From assembly GCA_024279255.1 (NCBI GenBank), contig JAJRRT010000029.1:1-64000 (forward strand): a stretch of DNA of 64,000 nt, given 5' to 3'. This DNA comes from Deltaproteobacteria bacterium (GTDB lineage: Bacteria; Desulfobacterota; Desulfuromonadia; Desulfuromonadales; Geopsychrobacteraceae). Each line of letters begins with the position of its first letter. Positions within the stretch are counted from its first letter, which is position 1. The notes below the pieces were generated by a model that worked only from the letters and a program-made list of their open reading frames with translations, searched no databases and had not been told where the DNA came from. Positions 25,515 to 34,867 of this stretch are shown piece by piece. The position numbers and the translations under genes were made by a program.

Positions 25515-26789
25515 ATGCAGATTGAACTTAAATATGGTCATGCGAAGCAGCGGGGAGAACTCCCTTTTGAAGCTGCAGAACTGCAACCTCAGATACCGCT
25601 GCCAGAATCTTGCGCAAAAGAGTTAATCCGTAAGGCCCTTGATGCGCCGATCGGTGTACCCTCTATAGATGAGTTCTTCGGCAAGGACGATCAAGTGGTG
25701 ATTGTGACCAGTGATATCACCAGGTATACCGGCAGCGAAATCTATCTGCCGATACTGATTGAGCAGCTTAATAACTGTGGCATCGGCGATAGTCAAATCA
25801 GCATCCTGATCGCTCTAGGAATCCATCGACCTCAGACCGAGGCTGAACATCGAAAAATCCTCGGATCGATCTATGGACGTATCGCTGTCTTCGATCATGA
25901 TTGCGATGATGAAGAGCAACTGGTTGAGTTGGGGGTGACCGCAGGGGGGATTCCGGTTTCGGTTAATCGCCGCCTGACCGAAGCCGACCGTGTCATTGTT
26001 TCCGGCACTGTTGGCTTCCATTATTTTGCCGGGTTTGGTGGCGGTCGTAAGGGTTTGGTGCCTGGCGTGGCGGCACGTAAAACCTGTATGGCAAGTCACT
26101 TCTCGGTATTTAATCCTGCTCCGCTGACAGGTAAGCATCCGCAGGCTGTTCCGGGGGTTCTCGACAGTAATCCAGTCCATCACAATCTGCTTGAGGCCGC
26201 CCGTATGGTGCGCTGTGATCTGCTGCTTAATACCGTACTCTCCCCGCAAAAGGAGATTCTCGGGGTCTATGCAGGTGAGCTTGAACAGGCTCATCTTGCG
26301 GCCTGTACTCAGGTGCGCGAACTTTATCAACCGATGACCGAGCTTGCTGATCTGGCGATAATCTCTAGTGGTGGCGAACCCAAAGATATGAATTTGATCC
26401 AGGCCCAAAAAGCACTCGATTACGGCTGTCGGGCAGTACGTGAAGGGGGCACAATCATTTTTCTGGCAGATTGTCGCGATGGGTTTGGAAACGAGCACTT
26501 TTATTCCTGGTTTGATTATCAGGATCTCGATGCTTTTGAAGAGGCATTGCGCGAGAATTACCAGATTAATGGTCAGACGGCTCATTCTCTGCTGAGCAAG
26601 GCACGGCGATTTCGCGTGTTGCTGGTCAGTAGTTTTGATGCTGTGACCAGCGAACGGATGGGGATGGAGAAGGCCGCTGATCTGCAGCAGGCGATCGAAA
26701 TGTCACTGAGTGAACTGCCTGCTCAACCGAAAACCGTAGTTATCCCCGATGGCGGACTGGTGCTGCCGAGAATAAATGGTAATCTATAG
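25515..26789 (+). CDS. larA: LarA-like nickel-pincer lactate racemase family protein
   Basis: LarA racemises lactate (relatives act on other 2-hydroxyacids) using a covalently bound nickel-pincer nucleotide. In this 424-residue protein all four key positions of the characterised L. plantarum enzyme can be matched with a nearly constant offset: His104 (ALGIHRPQ), His169 and Lys179 (GFHYFAGFGGGRKGLVPG) and His195 (CMASHFSV). Lys179 would attach the cofactor. SSGGEPKDMNLIQAQKALD is also typical. The ATG follows GGGGG. The cofactor-making genes larB, larC and larE are not in the window. A D-lactate/glycolate dehydrogenase pair 1.8 kb downstream suggests lactate as the substrate; other LarA-family activities remain possible. 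Confidence 0.85.
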   Translation: MQIELKYGHAKQRGELPFEAAELQPQIPLPESCAKELIRKALDAPIGVPSIDEFFGKDDQVVIVTSDITRYTGSEIYLPILIEQLNNCGIGDSQISILIALGIHRPQTEAEHRKILGSIYGRIAVFDHDCDDEEQLVELGVTAGGIPVSVNRRLTEADRVIVSGTVGFHYFAGFGGGRKGLVPGVAARKTCMASHFSVFNPAPLTGKHPQAVPGVLDSNPVHHNLLEAARMVRCDLLLNTVLSPQKEILGVYAGELEQAHLAACTQVRELYQPMTELADLAIISSGGEPKDMNLIQAQKALDYGCRAVREGGTIIFLADCRDGFGNEHFYSWFDYQDLDAFEEALRENYQINGQTAHSLLSKARRFRVLLVSSFDAVTSERMGMEKAADLQQAIEMSLSELPAQPKTVVIPDGGLVLPRINGNL

Positions 26790-26834
26790 CCTGATAAGAA
26801 GGTACTAATTTTACTAAGGGGAAGAGAGTGCGGG

Positions 26835-28382
26835 ATGAATAAAGAAGAAGTGCTGCAGCAGGTGATTGATACGGGCTCACTCCCGACTTTGTCGACGGTG
26901 GCCTCCAAATTGATCAGCCTGACCGCTAAAGAGGATACAACGATATTTGACATCACCAAACTGATTTCACAGGATATTTCGTTGTCGGCCAAGGTACTTA
27001 AGGTCGTTAATTCTTCTTTCTATAATTTCCCGAACGAGGTTGGTACTATTCAGCAGGCGGTCGCGATTCTTGGGACCAATGCGGTTCGTTCTCTGGTGCT
27101 CTCTTTTTCGTTTTTGAACATGGAGCGCGGCGTTGAACCTGATGGCTTCAGCTATGAGGAGTTCTGGGAACATTCTTTGGCCGCAGCAGTCTCAGCCAAG
27201 CTGTTGATGGGAAAAATCTGTGATGATGATACTGAAGAGGTCTTTACGGTCAGTTTGCTGGCCAACCTTGGCAAGCTGATTCTGGCTTCTGCTTTCACGG
27301 ATCGTTATAGCGAAATCTTCAGTCAGGTCGCACAGGGGGATAAAAGCCTGCACCAACTTGAGGAAGAGCTGATCGGGGCCGATCATGCCTATATCGGGTG
27401 TGAGGCGGCGCATCTCTGGCATTTTCCCGAAAGCCTGACCGTGCCCATTCTTAACCATCATGATCCTGAAAGTTATCAGGGTGATGATTCGGTTATGAAG
27501 CGAAATATTGAGATCGTCTACCTCGCAAGCCTGCTCGCCAATATCCTCTATTCGGGCAAACCGATCGACTATCACCGACCTTTTCGCGAACAGGCCAAGC
27601 AACGTTTTTCTCTGGATGATGAAACGATTGATGATTTGCTGCAACGGGTTCATGTTGAGGTCGCCCAGGCCGCGGAGTTTTTCGGTATCAAGATTGGGGG
27701 GACCTTGTCGATACCCGAACTCCTTCAGGAAGCAAATATTGAGCTCAGTCAACTCAATATGTCTTATGAGCAGATTAACCGTGAGCTGGTTAAGGCCAAG
27801 GTTAAGCTTGAAAAGTTGACCACCGAACTTGAGGAAAAAAATACCTACCTCGAAAGTATCGCCAATCTGGATGGGTTAACCGAGGTTTATAATCATCGTT
27901 ATTTTCAGATATTTCTTGAGAAAGAGCTCAACCGCTCATTGCGGCGCGATCTGGAGATGAGCCTGATTCTGTGTGATATTGATAATTTCAAAAAGTTTAA
28001 TGATTTCCATGGTCATCAAGTTGGAGATTTTGTTTTACGCGAAGTCTGCCGTGTCTGTAATGAGCAGATTCGTGACTATGACCTTATTGCACGTTACGGT
28101 GGTGAAGAATTTGTTTTTGTTCTCCCTGAAACGGGAGCTGAGAACGCAATGATTGTTGCCGAAAAGTTGCGAGAGGCGGTTGCAACCGGAGAATTCTTTT
28201 TTGAAAAGATGAGCTATCGAGTGACGATGAGTCTTGGTGTTGCCACTCTCCCTCCCGGAGGAAAAATAAAGCGCAGTGGATTGATTGAGGCCGCGGACAA
28301 GGCTTTGTATCAAGCGAAAAAGAAAGGCAAAAACTGCGTCGAACTCTACCAGGAGAAGAGCAGCTGGTTCAAGAAGCGTTAG
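26835..28382 (+). CDS. HDOD-GGDEF signalling protein (putative diguanylate cyclase)
   Basis: A 515-residue cytosolic protein. Residues 1-260 form an HDOD domain (LISQDISLSAKVLKVVNSSFYNF; the HD dyad is degenerate, reading LLANLGKLIL instead of HDIGK). A coiled-coil (about 300-345, EQINRELVKAKVKLEKLTTELEE) links it to a C-terminal GGDEF domain with LTEVYNHRYF, DIDNFKKFNDFHG and an intact active-site loop YGGEEFVF, so it can probably make c-di-GMP. No RxxD inhibitory site is evident upstream of the loop. It lies between lactate-related genes but need not be functionally tied to them. A long hairpin begins at its stop codon. Confidence 0.92.
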   Translation: MNKEEVLQQVIDTGSLPTLSTVASKLISLTAKEDTTIFDITKLISQDISLSAKVLKVVNSSFYNFPNEVGTIQQAVAILGTNAVRSLVLSFSFLNMERGVEPDGFSYEEFWEHSLAAAVSAKLLMGKICDDDTEEVFTVSLLANLGKLILASAFTDRYSEIFSQVAQGDKSLHQLEEELIGADHAYIGCEAAHLWHFPESLTVPILNHHDPESYQGDDSVMKRNIEIVYLASLLANILYSGKPIDYHRPFREQAKQRFSLDDETIDDLLQRVHVEVAQAAEFFGIKIGGTLSIPELLQEANIELSQLNMSYEQINRELVKAKVKLEKLTTELEEKNTYLESIANLDGLTEVYNHRYFQIFLEKELNRSLRRDLEMSLILCDIDNFKKFNDFHGHQVGDFVLREVCRVCNEQIRDYDLIARYGGEEFVFVLPETGAENAMIVAEKLREAVATGEFFFEKMSYRVTMSLGVATLPPGGKIKRSGLIEAADKALYQAKKKGKNCVELYQEKSSWFKKR

Positions 28383-28452
28383 GAGTCTGTCGGACTATCC
28401 ATGAGCCAGCTGCAAATCCGGAAGTTTGGCCCGCATAGTCCGATAGACTCCT
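28381..28452. repeat. Hairpin repeat, short copy of a dispersed element
   Basis: An 18-base stem (28381-28398 with 28435-28452, one G-U pair) starts at the stop codon of the HDOD-GGDEF gene. There is no T-run, so it is not a standard terminator. The loop part CCATGAGCCAGCTGCAAAT is nearly the same as CCATGAACCGGCTGCAAAT at 48402-48420, within a longer element, showing a dispersed family. Confidence 0.7.
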
Positions 28453-28580
28453 AGGGTGGTCTGCTGGACATTTGTACTTCTCCTGTTCAATAATGACTCT
28501 GTTACCAATTTCGGGGTGCAGGTGCCTCACGCGAGGTGTTGCGCCCTTTTCATTTAGCTTTTCTAGTCCAGGGAATTAAG

Positions 28581-29960
28581 ATGATCGAAGCCCGAATCAT
28601 TCGGATTTTAAGTGATATTGTCGGTAAAGAGAATGTCACCACACAAAAAGCCGATCTGCTCTGTTACAGCTACGATGCTACGCAATTAAGATTTCTGCCT
28701 GATGTGGTGGTACATCCCCTGACGGCAGAAGAAATTTCGTTGATTATGAAGATGGCCAATGCCGAGAAAATTCCGGTTTTTCCGCGTGGCGCGGGGAGCG
28801 GGTTTACCGGTGGCAGTTTGCCGGTCACTGGCGGGATTGTCCTCGCCACCGAACGGATGAACCGGATTATTGAAATCGACAGTGAAAACCTGGTAGCAAC
28901 CGTTGAGCCGGGGGTGGTGACTGAGCAGTTCCAGCAGGCCGTAGAGAAGCTCGGACTCTTCTATCCGCCCGACCCGGCTTCGCTTAAGTTTTCTACGCTT
29001 GGCGGTAATGTCGCCGAATGCGCTGGCGGACCGCGCTGTGTGAAGTACGGTGTGACCAAAGATTTTATTATCGGGCTCCAGATTGTTACGCCCCAGGGAG
29101 ATATCATTACGACCGGTGGACCGACGATGAAGGGTGTGGTCGGCTACGATCTGACCAAGTTAATCTGTGGCAGTGAGGGAACCCTCGGTATTATCACCCG
29201 TATCATCATCAAATTACTGCCGCTCCCTGAAGCCAAGCAGACCATGCTGGTGATGTTCGACTCGATTGATGGTGCGGCGCAGTCAGTCTCAGCGATCATC
29301 GGTAATAAAATTATACCGACGACCCTTGAGTTCATGGATGGCCGTACGATCGACTGTGTGCGTCAGGCGACCGATTTGCAGGTTCCTGAAGCTGCCCGCG
29401 CGGTGCTGATCATCGAGGTCGACGGCGACCGTGAATTTCTTGAGAAGCAGGTCCAGAAAATCACTGATATTATCCAACCTCTCGGCGTTGTGGAGACGCG
29501 CGTCGCCAAGACTCCGGCCGAAAGTGAAGCGCTGTGGCAGATTCGTCGTTCGGTTTCGGCGTCGTTGCGCAAGGTCAACCCGGATAAATTCAACGAGGAT
29601 ATCTGTGTTCCCCGTTCGAAGGTGCCGGAGATGATCCGTAAGGTTGATGCCATCAGCGAAAAATATGGTATTCCGATTGTTAACTTCGGTCACGCCGGTG
29701 ATGGCAATATCCATGTCAACGTGATGATCGACAAAAAAGTTCCGGGTGAAGCAGAAAAAGCTGAAAAGGCGATCGAAGAGGTCTTCAAAGGTGCTTTGGC
29801 ATTGGGTGGGACTATGAGTGGCGAGCATGGCGTTGGCATTGCCAAGGCCCCTTACATCCCGCTTGAGATCACTGAGAAAGCATCTGATTACATGAAGGCG
29901 ATCAAAAAAGCTCTCGACCCGAACAATATTTTGAACCCCGGTAAGATCTTTTTAGACTAA
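28581..29960 (+). CDS. glcD: FAD-linked D-lactate/glycolate dehydrogenase (GlcD-like)
   Basis: A 459-residue flavoprotein of the GlcD / D-lactate dehydrogenase family that oxidises a 2-hydroxyacid to the 2-keto acid. The FAD-binding region shows PVFPRGAGSGFTGGSLPV and FSTLGGNVAECAGGPRCVKYG; the C-terminal cap has FGHAGDGNIHVN and GTMSGEHGVGIAK, with metal-binding His. The ATG (MIEARII) follows AGGGAATTAAG. The Fe-S partner gene glcF lies downstream across a 219-base palindromic gap. D-lactate is favoured by the larA-like gene close by, but glycolate cannot be excluded. Confidence 0.9.
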   Translation: MIEARIIRILSDIVGKENVTTQKADLLCYSYDATQLRFLPDVVVHPLTAEEISLIMKMANAEKIPVFPRGAGSGFTGGSLPVTGGIVLATERMNRIIEIDSENLVATVEPGVVTEQFQQAVEKLGLFYPPDPASLKFSTLGGNVAECAGGPRCVKYGVTKDFIIGLQIVTPQGDIITTGGPTMKGVVGYDLTKLICGSEGTLGIITRIIIKLLPLPEAKQTMLVMFDSIDGAAQSVSAIIGNKIIPTTLEFMDGRTIDCVRQATDLQVPEAARAVLIIEVDGDREFLEKQVQKITDIIQPLGVVETRVAKTPAESEALWQIRRSVSASLRKVNPDKFNEDICVPRSKVPEMIRKVDAISEKYGIPIVNFGHAGDGNIHVNVMIDKKVPGEAEKAEKAIEEVFKGALALGGTMSGEHGVGIAKAPYIPLEITEKASDYMKAIKKALDPNNILNPGKIFLD

Positions 29961-29969
29961 AACCTTTTA

Positions 29970-30165
29970 GCCACCTAGTCACCAAGGACACCAGGAAAAC
30001 CTTTATCTTAACGGAGAGACGGGGAGAGGGAGAGAAGAGCAAAGAGAATCTGTACCTAGTTTTTGGTTAAAACCAATAAACTATAGATTTTGGTTTCTCT
30101 CCATCTCTGTGGCTCTCCGTTAAAATAGGTTTTGACCTTCTTGGTGACCTTGGTGTCTTGGTGGC
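29970..30165. repeat. 196-base two-module palindrome between glcD and glcF
   Basis: The outer arms are GCCACCTAGTCACCAAGGAC (left) and the complement-type CTTGGTGACCTTGGTGTCTT GGTGGC (right). The inner arms are TTAACGGAGAGACGGGGAGA and TCTCTCCATCTCTGTGGCTC then TCCGTTAAA. A central TTGGTT-AA-AACCAA sits at 30063-30076, near the exact middle. The whole gap is therefore one nested palindrome separating two genes that should be cotranscribed. Confidence 0.85.
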
Positions 30166-30179
30166 AGATATAGATTGAT

Positions 30180-31439
30180 ATGGCGAAATTAAAAGACTTA
30201 GAAGACTATCGCGAAGAGATCGAACAGTGCGTTAAATGCGGTGCCTGCAGAGCCCATTGTCCGGTATTTAGTGCCGAGCGGCGAGAAGGCCGGGTTGCAC
30301 GTGGCAAGATTGCGCTTTCTCAGGCTGTGCTAGAGGGTGAAATCGATTTCGAAGCCAAGGTGATGGAAGACCTTAGCCAGTGTCTGCTCTGCGGGAGTTG
30401 CTGTGCTGGTTGTCCTAACAAGGTGCCGACCGAAGAGATTGTGGCCGCTGCGCGCCGCCGGATCGCTGAGGAGAAGGGGCTATCGACCTTTGGTAAGGGA
30501 GTCGCAGCGGTGATCGGTCGGCCGAAGTTGATGAATGCTCTGGCTAAGACAGGCGGGAAACTGTCGAGCTTGCTATTCAAGAAATTACCTGACAACAGCG
30601 GTCTGCGTTTGCGTTTTCCGGCGCCCTACCTTGAATCGGGACGAACCCTGCCACCATTTACCGATAAGCCTTTTCGTGAGAACTGCCCTGATCGGATAGA
30701 GGGTGAGCCGGGCAAGCCGACGATTGCTTTCTTTACCGGGTGCGGAATCAATTACATGTATCCGGCAGTCGGCGAAGCTTTCCTGAAAGCGTTAAAATTT
30801 CTGGGTATAACTGTCGTTATTCCTAAGGACCAGGTTTGCTGTGGCTTACCTGCAGTCTCCGCCGGAGCTGGTAAAACGGTTGAAGCTTTGGCTGACCAGA
30901 ACTATGCCGCACTGACCCGTGAGCCGGTCGATTATATTCTGACCGCCTGTGCCTCCTGTAATGCCGGACTGGTTAAGGTCTATGGGGATATGGAGGGAGA
31001 GTGCTCCGCTCTGGGGCCTAAAACGCGGGACATTTTCGTTTTTCTGCTAGAGCAGGGTTTGGCCGAAAGGCTGGCGGAACTTCCGCGTGCAGCAGAGAGA
31101 ACCACTGTAACCTACCATGATCCTTGTCACCTGCGGACTCAAGGGATTACGCAGGAACCACGTGATGTGCTTAAGGCGCTGCCACAGGTCGAGTATGTCG
31201 AAATGGAAAATGCCGGGAGCTGCTGTGGTCTGGGCGGAACCTACTCCGTTTATCACTATGACAACAGCAAGAAGATTGGTGCCAAAAAAGCGGGGAATAT
31301 TGAATCTTCAGGTGCAGAGTTGGTCGCCACTGACTGCCCGGGTTGCATCATGCAACTACAGGATTCGATCAATCATGCAGGCGGCAAACAGCGCGCGGTG
31401 CATATTCTTGAATTGCTGAATGAGGCGTTACCAGGATAA
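30180..31439 (+). CDS. glcF: Fe-S subunit of lactate/glycolate oxidase (GlcF-like, CCG domain)
   Basis: A 419-residue electron-transfer subunit pairing with the GlcD-like flavoprotein. Two [4Fe-4S] ferredoxin motifs lie at the N-terminus (CVKCGACRAHCPVF; CLLCGSCCAGCPNKVP), followed by two CCG domains (DQVCCGLPAVSAGAGK and GSCCGLGGTYSV, each with an upstream cysteine: FFTGCGINYMYP, HDPCHLRTQG). Such proteins pass electrons from hydroxyacid oxidation to quinones or other carriers at the inner membrane. Length is usual for GlcF. The ATG has no strong ribosome site and lies 15 bases past the end of the long palindrome. Confidence 0.92.
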   Translation: MAKLKDLEDYREEIEQCVKCGACRAHCPVFSAERREGRVARGKIALSQAVLEGEIDFEAKVMEDLSQCLLCGSCCAGCPNKVPTEEIVAAARRRIAEEKGLSTFGKGVAAVIGRPKLMNALAKTGGKLSSLLFKKLPDNSGLRLRFPAPYLESGRTLPPFTDKPFRENCPDRIEGEPGKPTIAFFTGCGINYMYPAVGEAFLKALKFLGITVVIPKDQVCCGLPAVSAGAGKTVEALADQNYAALTREPVDYILTACASCNAGLVKVYGDMEGECSALGPKTRDIFVFLLEQGLAERLAELPRAAERTTVTYHDPCHLRTQGITQEPRDVLKALPQVEYVEMENAGSCCGLGGTYSVYHYDNSKKIGAKKAGNIESSGAELVATDCPGCIMQLQDSINHAGGKQRAVHILELLNEALPG

Positions 31440-31482
31440 GGTCAAGGACGACTCCTCGTCTCTGCGCAAGACAGAGTTTTCC

Positions 31483-32301
31483 TTAGAGTTCTTCTCCGCA
31501 ATACTTGCAAAACTCGGCATCTGGATCATGTCCATAGGCGCTGCATTCGGGACAGGATTGGGTGGTGATCTGCTTTTTGAAGGCGAGTTCGGCAGTGACA
31601 ATCCCGGTCGGGATCGCGATAATCCCATAGCCTAGAATCATGATGAGTGACGATACCGCCTGGCCCATATCGGTTCTAGGCGAGATATCTCCATAACCCA
31701 CCGTTGTCATGGTGACGATTGCCCAGTAGATTGAGCGTGGAATACTGGTGAATCCATTCTCTTCTCCTTCGATCAAATACATTATCGATCCGAAAATAAC
31801 CACCAGAGTCATAACGGTCAGTACGAAAACAATGATTTTGCGACCACTGGAGCGCAGTGAGCTCATCAGGACTTCAGCTTCGCCGACAAATTTGACCAAT
31901 TTGAGAATGCGGAAAATCCGCAGCAAACGCAGAATCCGGATTGAGAGCAGATACTGGCCACCAGGCAAAAACAGGGCAATATAGGTCGGTAGCACCGAGA
32001 GCAGATCGACAATTCCGAAGAAACTACGCGCATATTTAAGTGGATGACCTATGCAGTAGAGGCGCAGGGTATATTCAAAAGTAAACAGAAGGGTGAATGC
32101 CCATTCTGCGATTGTGAACAGCTCACCGTAGCGCGCTTGAACTGATGCCACGCTGTCGAGCATGACGATGAGTACACTGGTGATGATACTCGCCTGCAAT
32201 AGCAGGTCGAATATCTTGCCCTGCCGAGTGTCCGCCTCAAAGATGATTTCATGTAGGCGCAGCTGCAAGAGATTTTTTGAGTTCGGTTTGCTTTCGGACA
32301 T
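31483..32301 (-). CDS. Voltage-gated potassium channel subunit with C-terminal zinc ribbon
   Basis: A 272-residue six-helix channel. S1-S4 cover about residues 30-140 with the arginine-rich S4 (SIRILRLLRIFRILKLVKF), and S5-pore-S6 follow with the K+ selectivity filter TVGYGD at 200-205. After S6 the cytosolic tail has Cys250-x2-Cys253-x11-Cys265-x2-Cys268 (CPEC...CKYC), a compact zinc ribbon. Prokaryotic Kv-type channels usually end soon after S6 or carry RCK/cNMP domains, so a metal ribbon is a less common tail that might bind a partner or sense metal or redox state. It stands alone between the convergent glcF gene and the ATP-grasp cassette. Confidence 0.93.
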   Translation of the reverse strand: MSESKPNSKNLLQLRLHEIIFEADTRQGKIFDLLLQASIITSVLIVMLDSVASVQARYGELFTIAEWAFTLLFTFEYTLRLYCIGHPLKYARSFFGIVDLLSVLPTYIALFLPGGQYLLSIRILRLLRIFRILKLVKFVGEAEVLMSSLRSSGRKIIVFVLTVMTLVVIFGSIMYLIEGEENGFTSIPRSIYWAIVTMTTVGYGDISPRTDMGQAVSSLIMILGYGIIAIPTGIVTAELAFKKQITTQSCPECSAYGHDPDAEFCKYCGEEL

Positions 32302-32393
32302 CTTTCCTCATTTGAGTTGGGAAAAGCATACGACGAAAATAGTAGAAAAAGAGGCGAATTGTCTGTTGGTTTTGTCAGGAATTAAAAGCTTGT

Positions 32394-33341
32394 TTACCTG
32401 AATGCCCTTATGGAGTACGCGACTCTTTCTTCAGCGGTACGGACCACCTCCCGCTGTTCTTTGATCAGCGACAGTCGCGGCTGCATCCCCATGCCATTGG
32501 CAATCTGAATTGCCAGACCGGGCCGCGCATTCAGTTCCAAAAGTAAGGGGCCCCGGTTTTTATCAAGCACAATATCAGCACCTAGGTAGCCGAGTTCAGT
32601 GACTTCGTAGCAACAACTGGCGAGATTCAACAGACTCTCCCAGTAGGGGACGTTGAGTTCAGACAGCTTTCGCCCCGTATCGGGGTGATGTTCAACAGGT
32701 TGGCCATGTTGCACTGCTTTGAGTGCGCGGCCGGTGGAGATGTCGATGCCAAGCCCGACTGCCCCCTGATGCAGATTGGCCTTGCCGTCAGATTCGCTGG
32801 TAGAGAGTCGTGTCATCGCCATGATTGGGTAGCCGTGGTACAGAATGACGCGGATATCGGGTACGCCTTCATAGGAAAAGCCGTCAAATACATCGGAAAA
32901 TTCAACCAACTCCTCAATCATTGCCACATCCGGTTTACCGCCAAGACTGTACAGCCCACTCAAGATGTTCGACACGTGGTGTTGCAGCTCCTTGGGCGTA
33001 ACACGGTTACCACTGGGCTTGATGAAGTCATCACCATCACGACCCGTAATCACCAGGATACCTTTTCCACCGCTTCCCTTGGAGGGTTTGATAACAAACG
33101 TCTGGTCTTCTTTGAGAAAGTTTTGCAGTTGCCGGACATGAAACTGCGTACGCGCGACACCGATCATGGCGGGGACAGCAATACCCTTTTCCGTTGTTAT
33201 CTGTTTTGTTATAAGTTTGTCATCGACACGGGGATATAGGTGGCGGGGATTATTTTGCGCAATCAACTCGACATTGCGCCGGTTCATTCCGACGACACCG
33301 GCCTTCTTCAACTTTGCGGGAGTGGTAAATTTGAGGATCAT
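32394..33341 (-). CDS. RimK-related ATP-grasp (alpha-L-glutamate ligase-like) protein
   Basis: A 315-residue ATP-grasp enzyme expected to join an amino group to a carboxylate via an acyl phosphate. Seen: FVIKPSKGSGGKGILVI (nucleotide-binding loop), MIEELVEFSDVF, VPDIRVILYHGYPIMAMTRL and the metal-binding end GPLLLELNARPGL. The first codons overlap the end of the upstream gene by four bases (33338-33341). Such RimK-related ligases are known from comparative work to occur next to an inactive transglutaminase-7TM protein and a retropepsin-like protein, exactly the order here. The actual substrate is unknown; a peptide or amino-acid ligase role is inferred. Confidence 0.88.
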   Translation of the reverse strand: MILKFTTPAKLKKAGVVGMNRRNVELIAQNNPRHLYPRVDDKLITKQITTEKGIAVPAMIGVARTQFHVRQLQNFLKEDQTFVIKPSKGSGGKGILVITGRDGDDFIKPSGNRVTPKELQHHVSNILSGLYSLGGKPDVAMIEELVEFSDVFDGFSYEGVPDIRVILYHGYPIMAMTRLSTSESDGKANLHQGAVGLGIDISTGRALKAVQHGQPVEHHPDTGRKLSELNVPYWESLLNLASCCYEVTELGYLGADIVLDKNRGPLLLELNARPGLAIQIANGMGMQPRLSLIKEQREVVRTAEERVAYSIRAFR

Positions 33342-34867
33342 TTTTTGACCCGTGTCATCGGCTCAAAGCGGGTCAGTTCAAGGAGTCTGAACCCGCTGTA
33401 GCTGCCGATCATGATGATGATAGCGAGCAATACCAGCAAGAGTTCTGGAAAGTTGAATGCCAGATGCGCAACATTGGGGTTGATCATGACCAGATAGGCC
33501 AATGAAGCTGTGAACAGGCTGCCACCGCTCTGTATTAAGACCTCTTTCGGCCCCTCCTCTTCCCATAAAATTGACATACGTTCGATCGTCCACGAGAGGA
33601 TAATCATCGGGAAGAACGTAATGGCGAGGCCCGATTCCCAGCCCAGTTTGTGACTGGCGATACCGATGGCCGCGAAGATGATGATTACAAAGACTAATAC
33701 TGAAGCGATACGCGGCACCAGCAATAGGTTCAGGTGGCTGAGGTAGGAGCGCATGACCAAGCCGACGCTGACTACAATCAGGAAGAGCAGTAACCCCAGC
33801 AGCAGAGTGGTCTGCATAAAGGTCAAAGCAATCAGGATCGGCATGAAGGTACCAGAGGTCCTGATGCCGACAAGGTTGCGCAGAATCACCACGACCAATG
33901 CTCCGAGCGGGATAAGGAGTAAAAGCTTAAAGGTATTCTGGTCGCGAATCGGCAGGCTGAAGATCGAAAAATCGATCAGCGCGCTGCCGCTCAATTTGCC
34001 AGCGTCTATCGCCAGGTTGCCTGCATTCTTCTGTATGCTTGTAACCGAGAGATCGATGTGTGAATCACTGCCACCATACACATCCAGAAGTCCACGCGTG
34101 CCTTCTGGCCATAATAGGGCCTCATTGAACGCTATTTCGGCCAGCGCATTCGGGTCGAGCAATGCCCATCTGTCTCCAGTATATACCCGTATGAAAGTGG
34201 TTATGGAACGCTGCGTATAACTGCCCTTTAAGAGCAGGCCTCTGACGACCCTGGACTGAATCCCGTCCATGGCAAGTATTTTCGCAACTTGTTCCATATG
34301 CTCGCGCCGGTATTTAACATTCTTAAGCAGGATTCGTGCGCTCGGACTTTTACTCTCGGCGCCCATTAAACCAATAACTCTGAGAGCTATATCAAGGTTT
34401 GATGTGGCCGTTACACGGGCACGCAGGAGGATGTCTCTTGCCGCAAGCTTCCCCGGACCTGTAGGAATGCCGTAAGGGTTTTCGGTTGAAAGGGGAGGGT
34501 CCAATTCCTGAACTCCCTGATGATAAAAATCGCCCCGAAAATATATTACTTGCGTGTTTTGTGCGTCTTTACGCGTCCAGACCGCCTTGCGGATTCCCTC
34601 TTCTTCAACAAAAACACATTTGTAGTCATCGGAGATTTTTTCTTGGAAGACTGTTCGGCGCGACTGTTCCTCGACTGGCATGGTCAGGCTGATTTTGGCT
34701 GGCCCGCCAGCGGCTTCAAATTGGATACGACCTTGGACCTGCCATACCGTTTCTGTCCCTTCCGGGGAAAACATGAACCCGAGTACTGCGCACTTATATA
34801 ACGTCAGGCCGATACCTGTAATGAGCAGGAAAGAGATCAGGATACAGAGTTGGCAGCGTGCACTCAT
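33338..34867 (-). CDS. Inactive-transglutaminase-domain protein with seven-helix membrane region
   Basis: A 509-residue membrane protein. One N-terminal transmembrane helix (LCILISFLLITGIGLTLY) is followed by a periplasmic stretch to about residue 300 with transglutaminase-like features (YRREHMEQVAKILAMDGIQSRVVRGLLL; DRWALLDPNALAEIAF) but no Cys at the catalytic site, so it probably binds rather than cleaves or crosslinks peptides. The C-terminal part has about seven hydrophobic helices, including GIRTSGTFMPILIALTF. It overlaps both neighbours by four bases, indicating obligate co-expression with the protease-like and ligase-like proteins. Confidence 0.88.
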   Translation of the reverse strand: MSARCQLCILISFLLITGIGLTLYKCAVLGFMFSPEGTETVWQVQGRIQFEAAGGPAKISLTMPVEEQSRRTVFQEKISDDYKCVFVEEEGIRKAVWTRKDAQNTQVIYFRGDFYHQGVQELDPPLSTENPYGIPTGPGKLAARDILLRARVTATSNLDIALRVIGLMGAESKSPSARILLKNVKYRREHMEQVAKILAMDGIQSRVVRGLLLKGSYTQRSITTFIRVYTGDRWALLDPNALAEIAFNEALLWPEGTRGLLDVYGGSDSHIDLSVTSIQKNAGNLAIDAGKLSGSALIDFSIFSLPIRDQNTFKLLLLIPLGALVVVILRNLVGIRTSGTFMPILIALTFMQTTLLLGLLLFLIVVSVGLVMRSYLSHLNLLLVPRIASVLVFVIIIFAAIGIASHKLGWESGLAITFFPMIILSWTIERMSILWEEEGPKEVLIQSGGSLFTASLAYLVMINPNVAHLAFNFPELLLVLLAIIIMIGSYSGFRLLELTRFEPMTRVKK

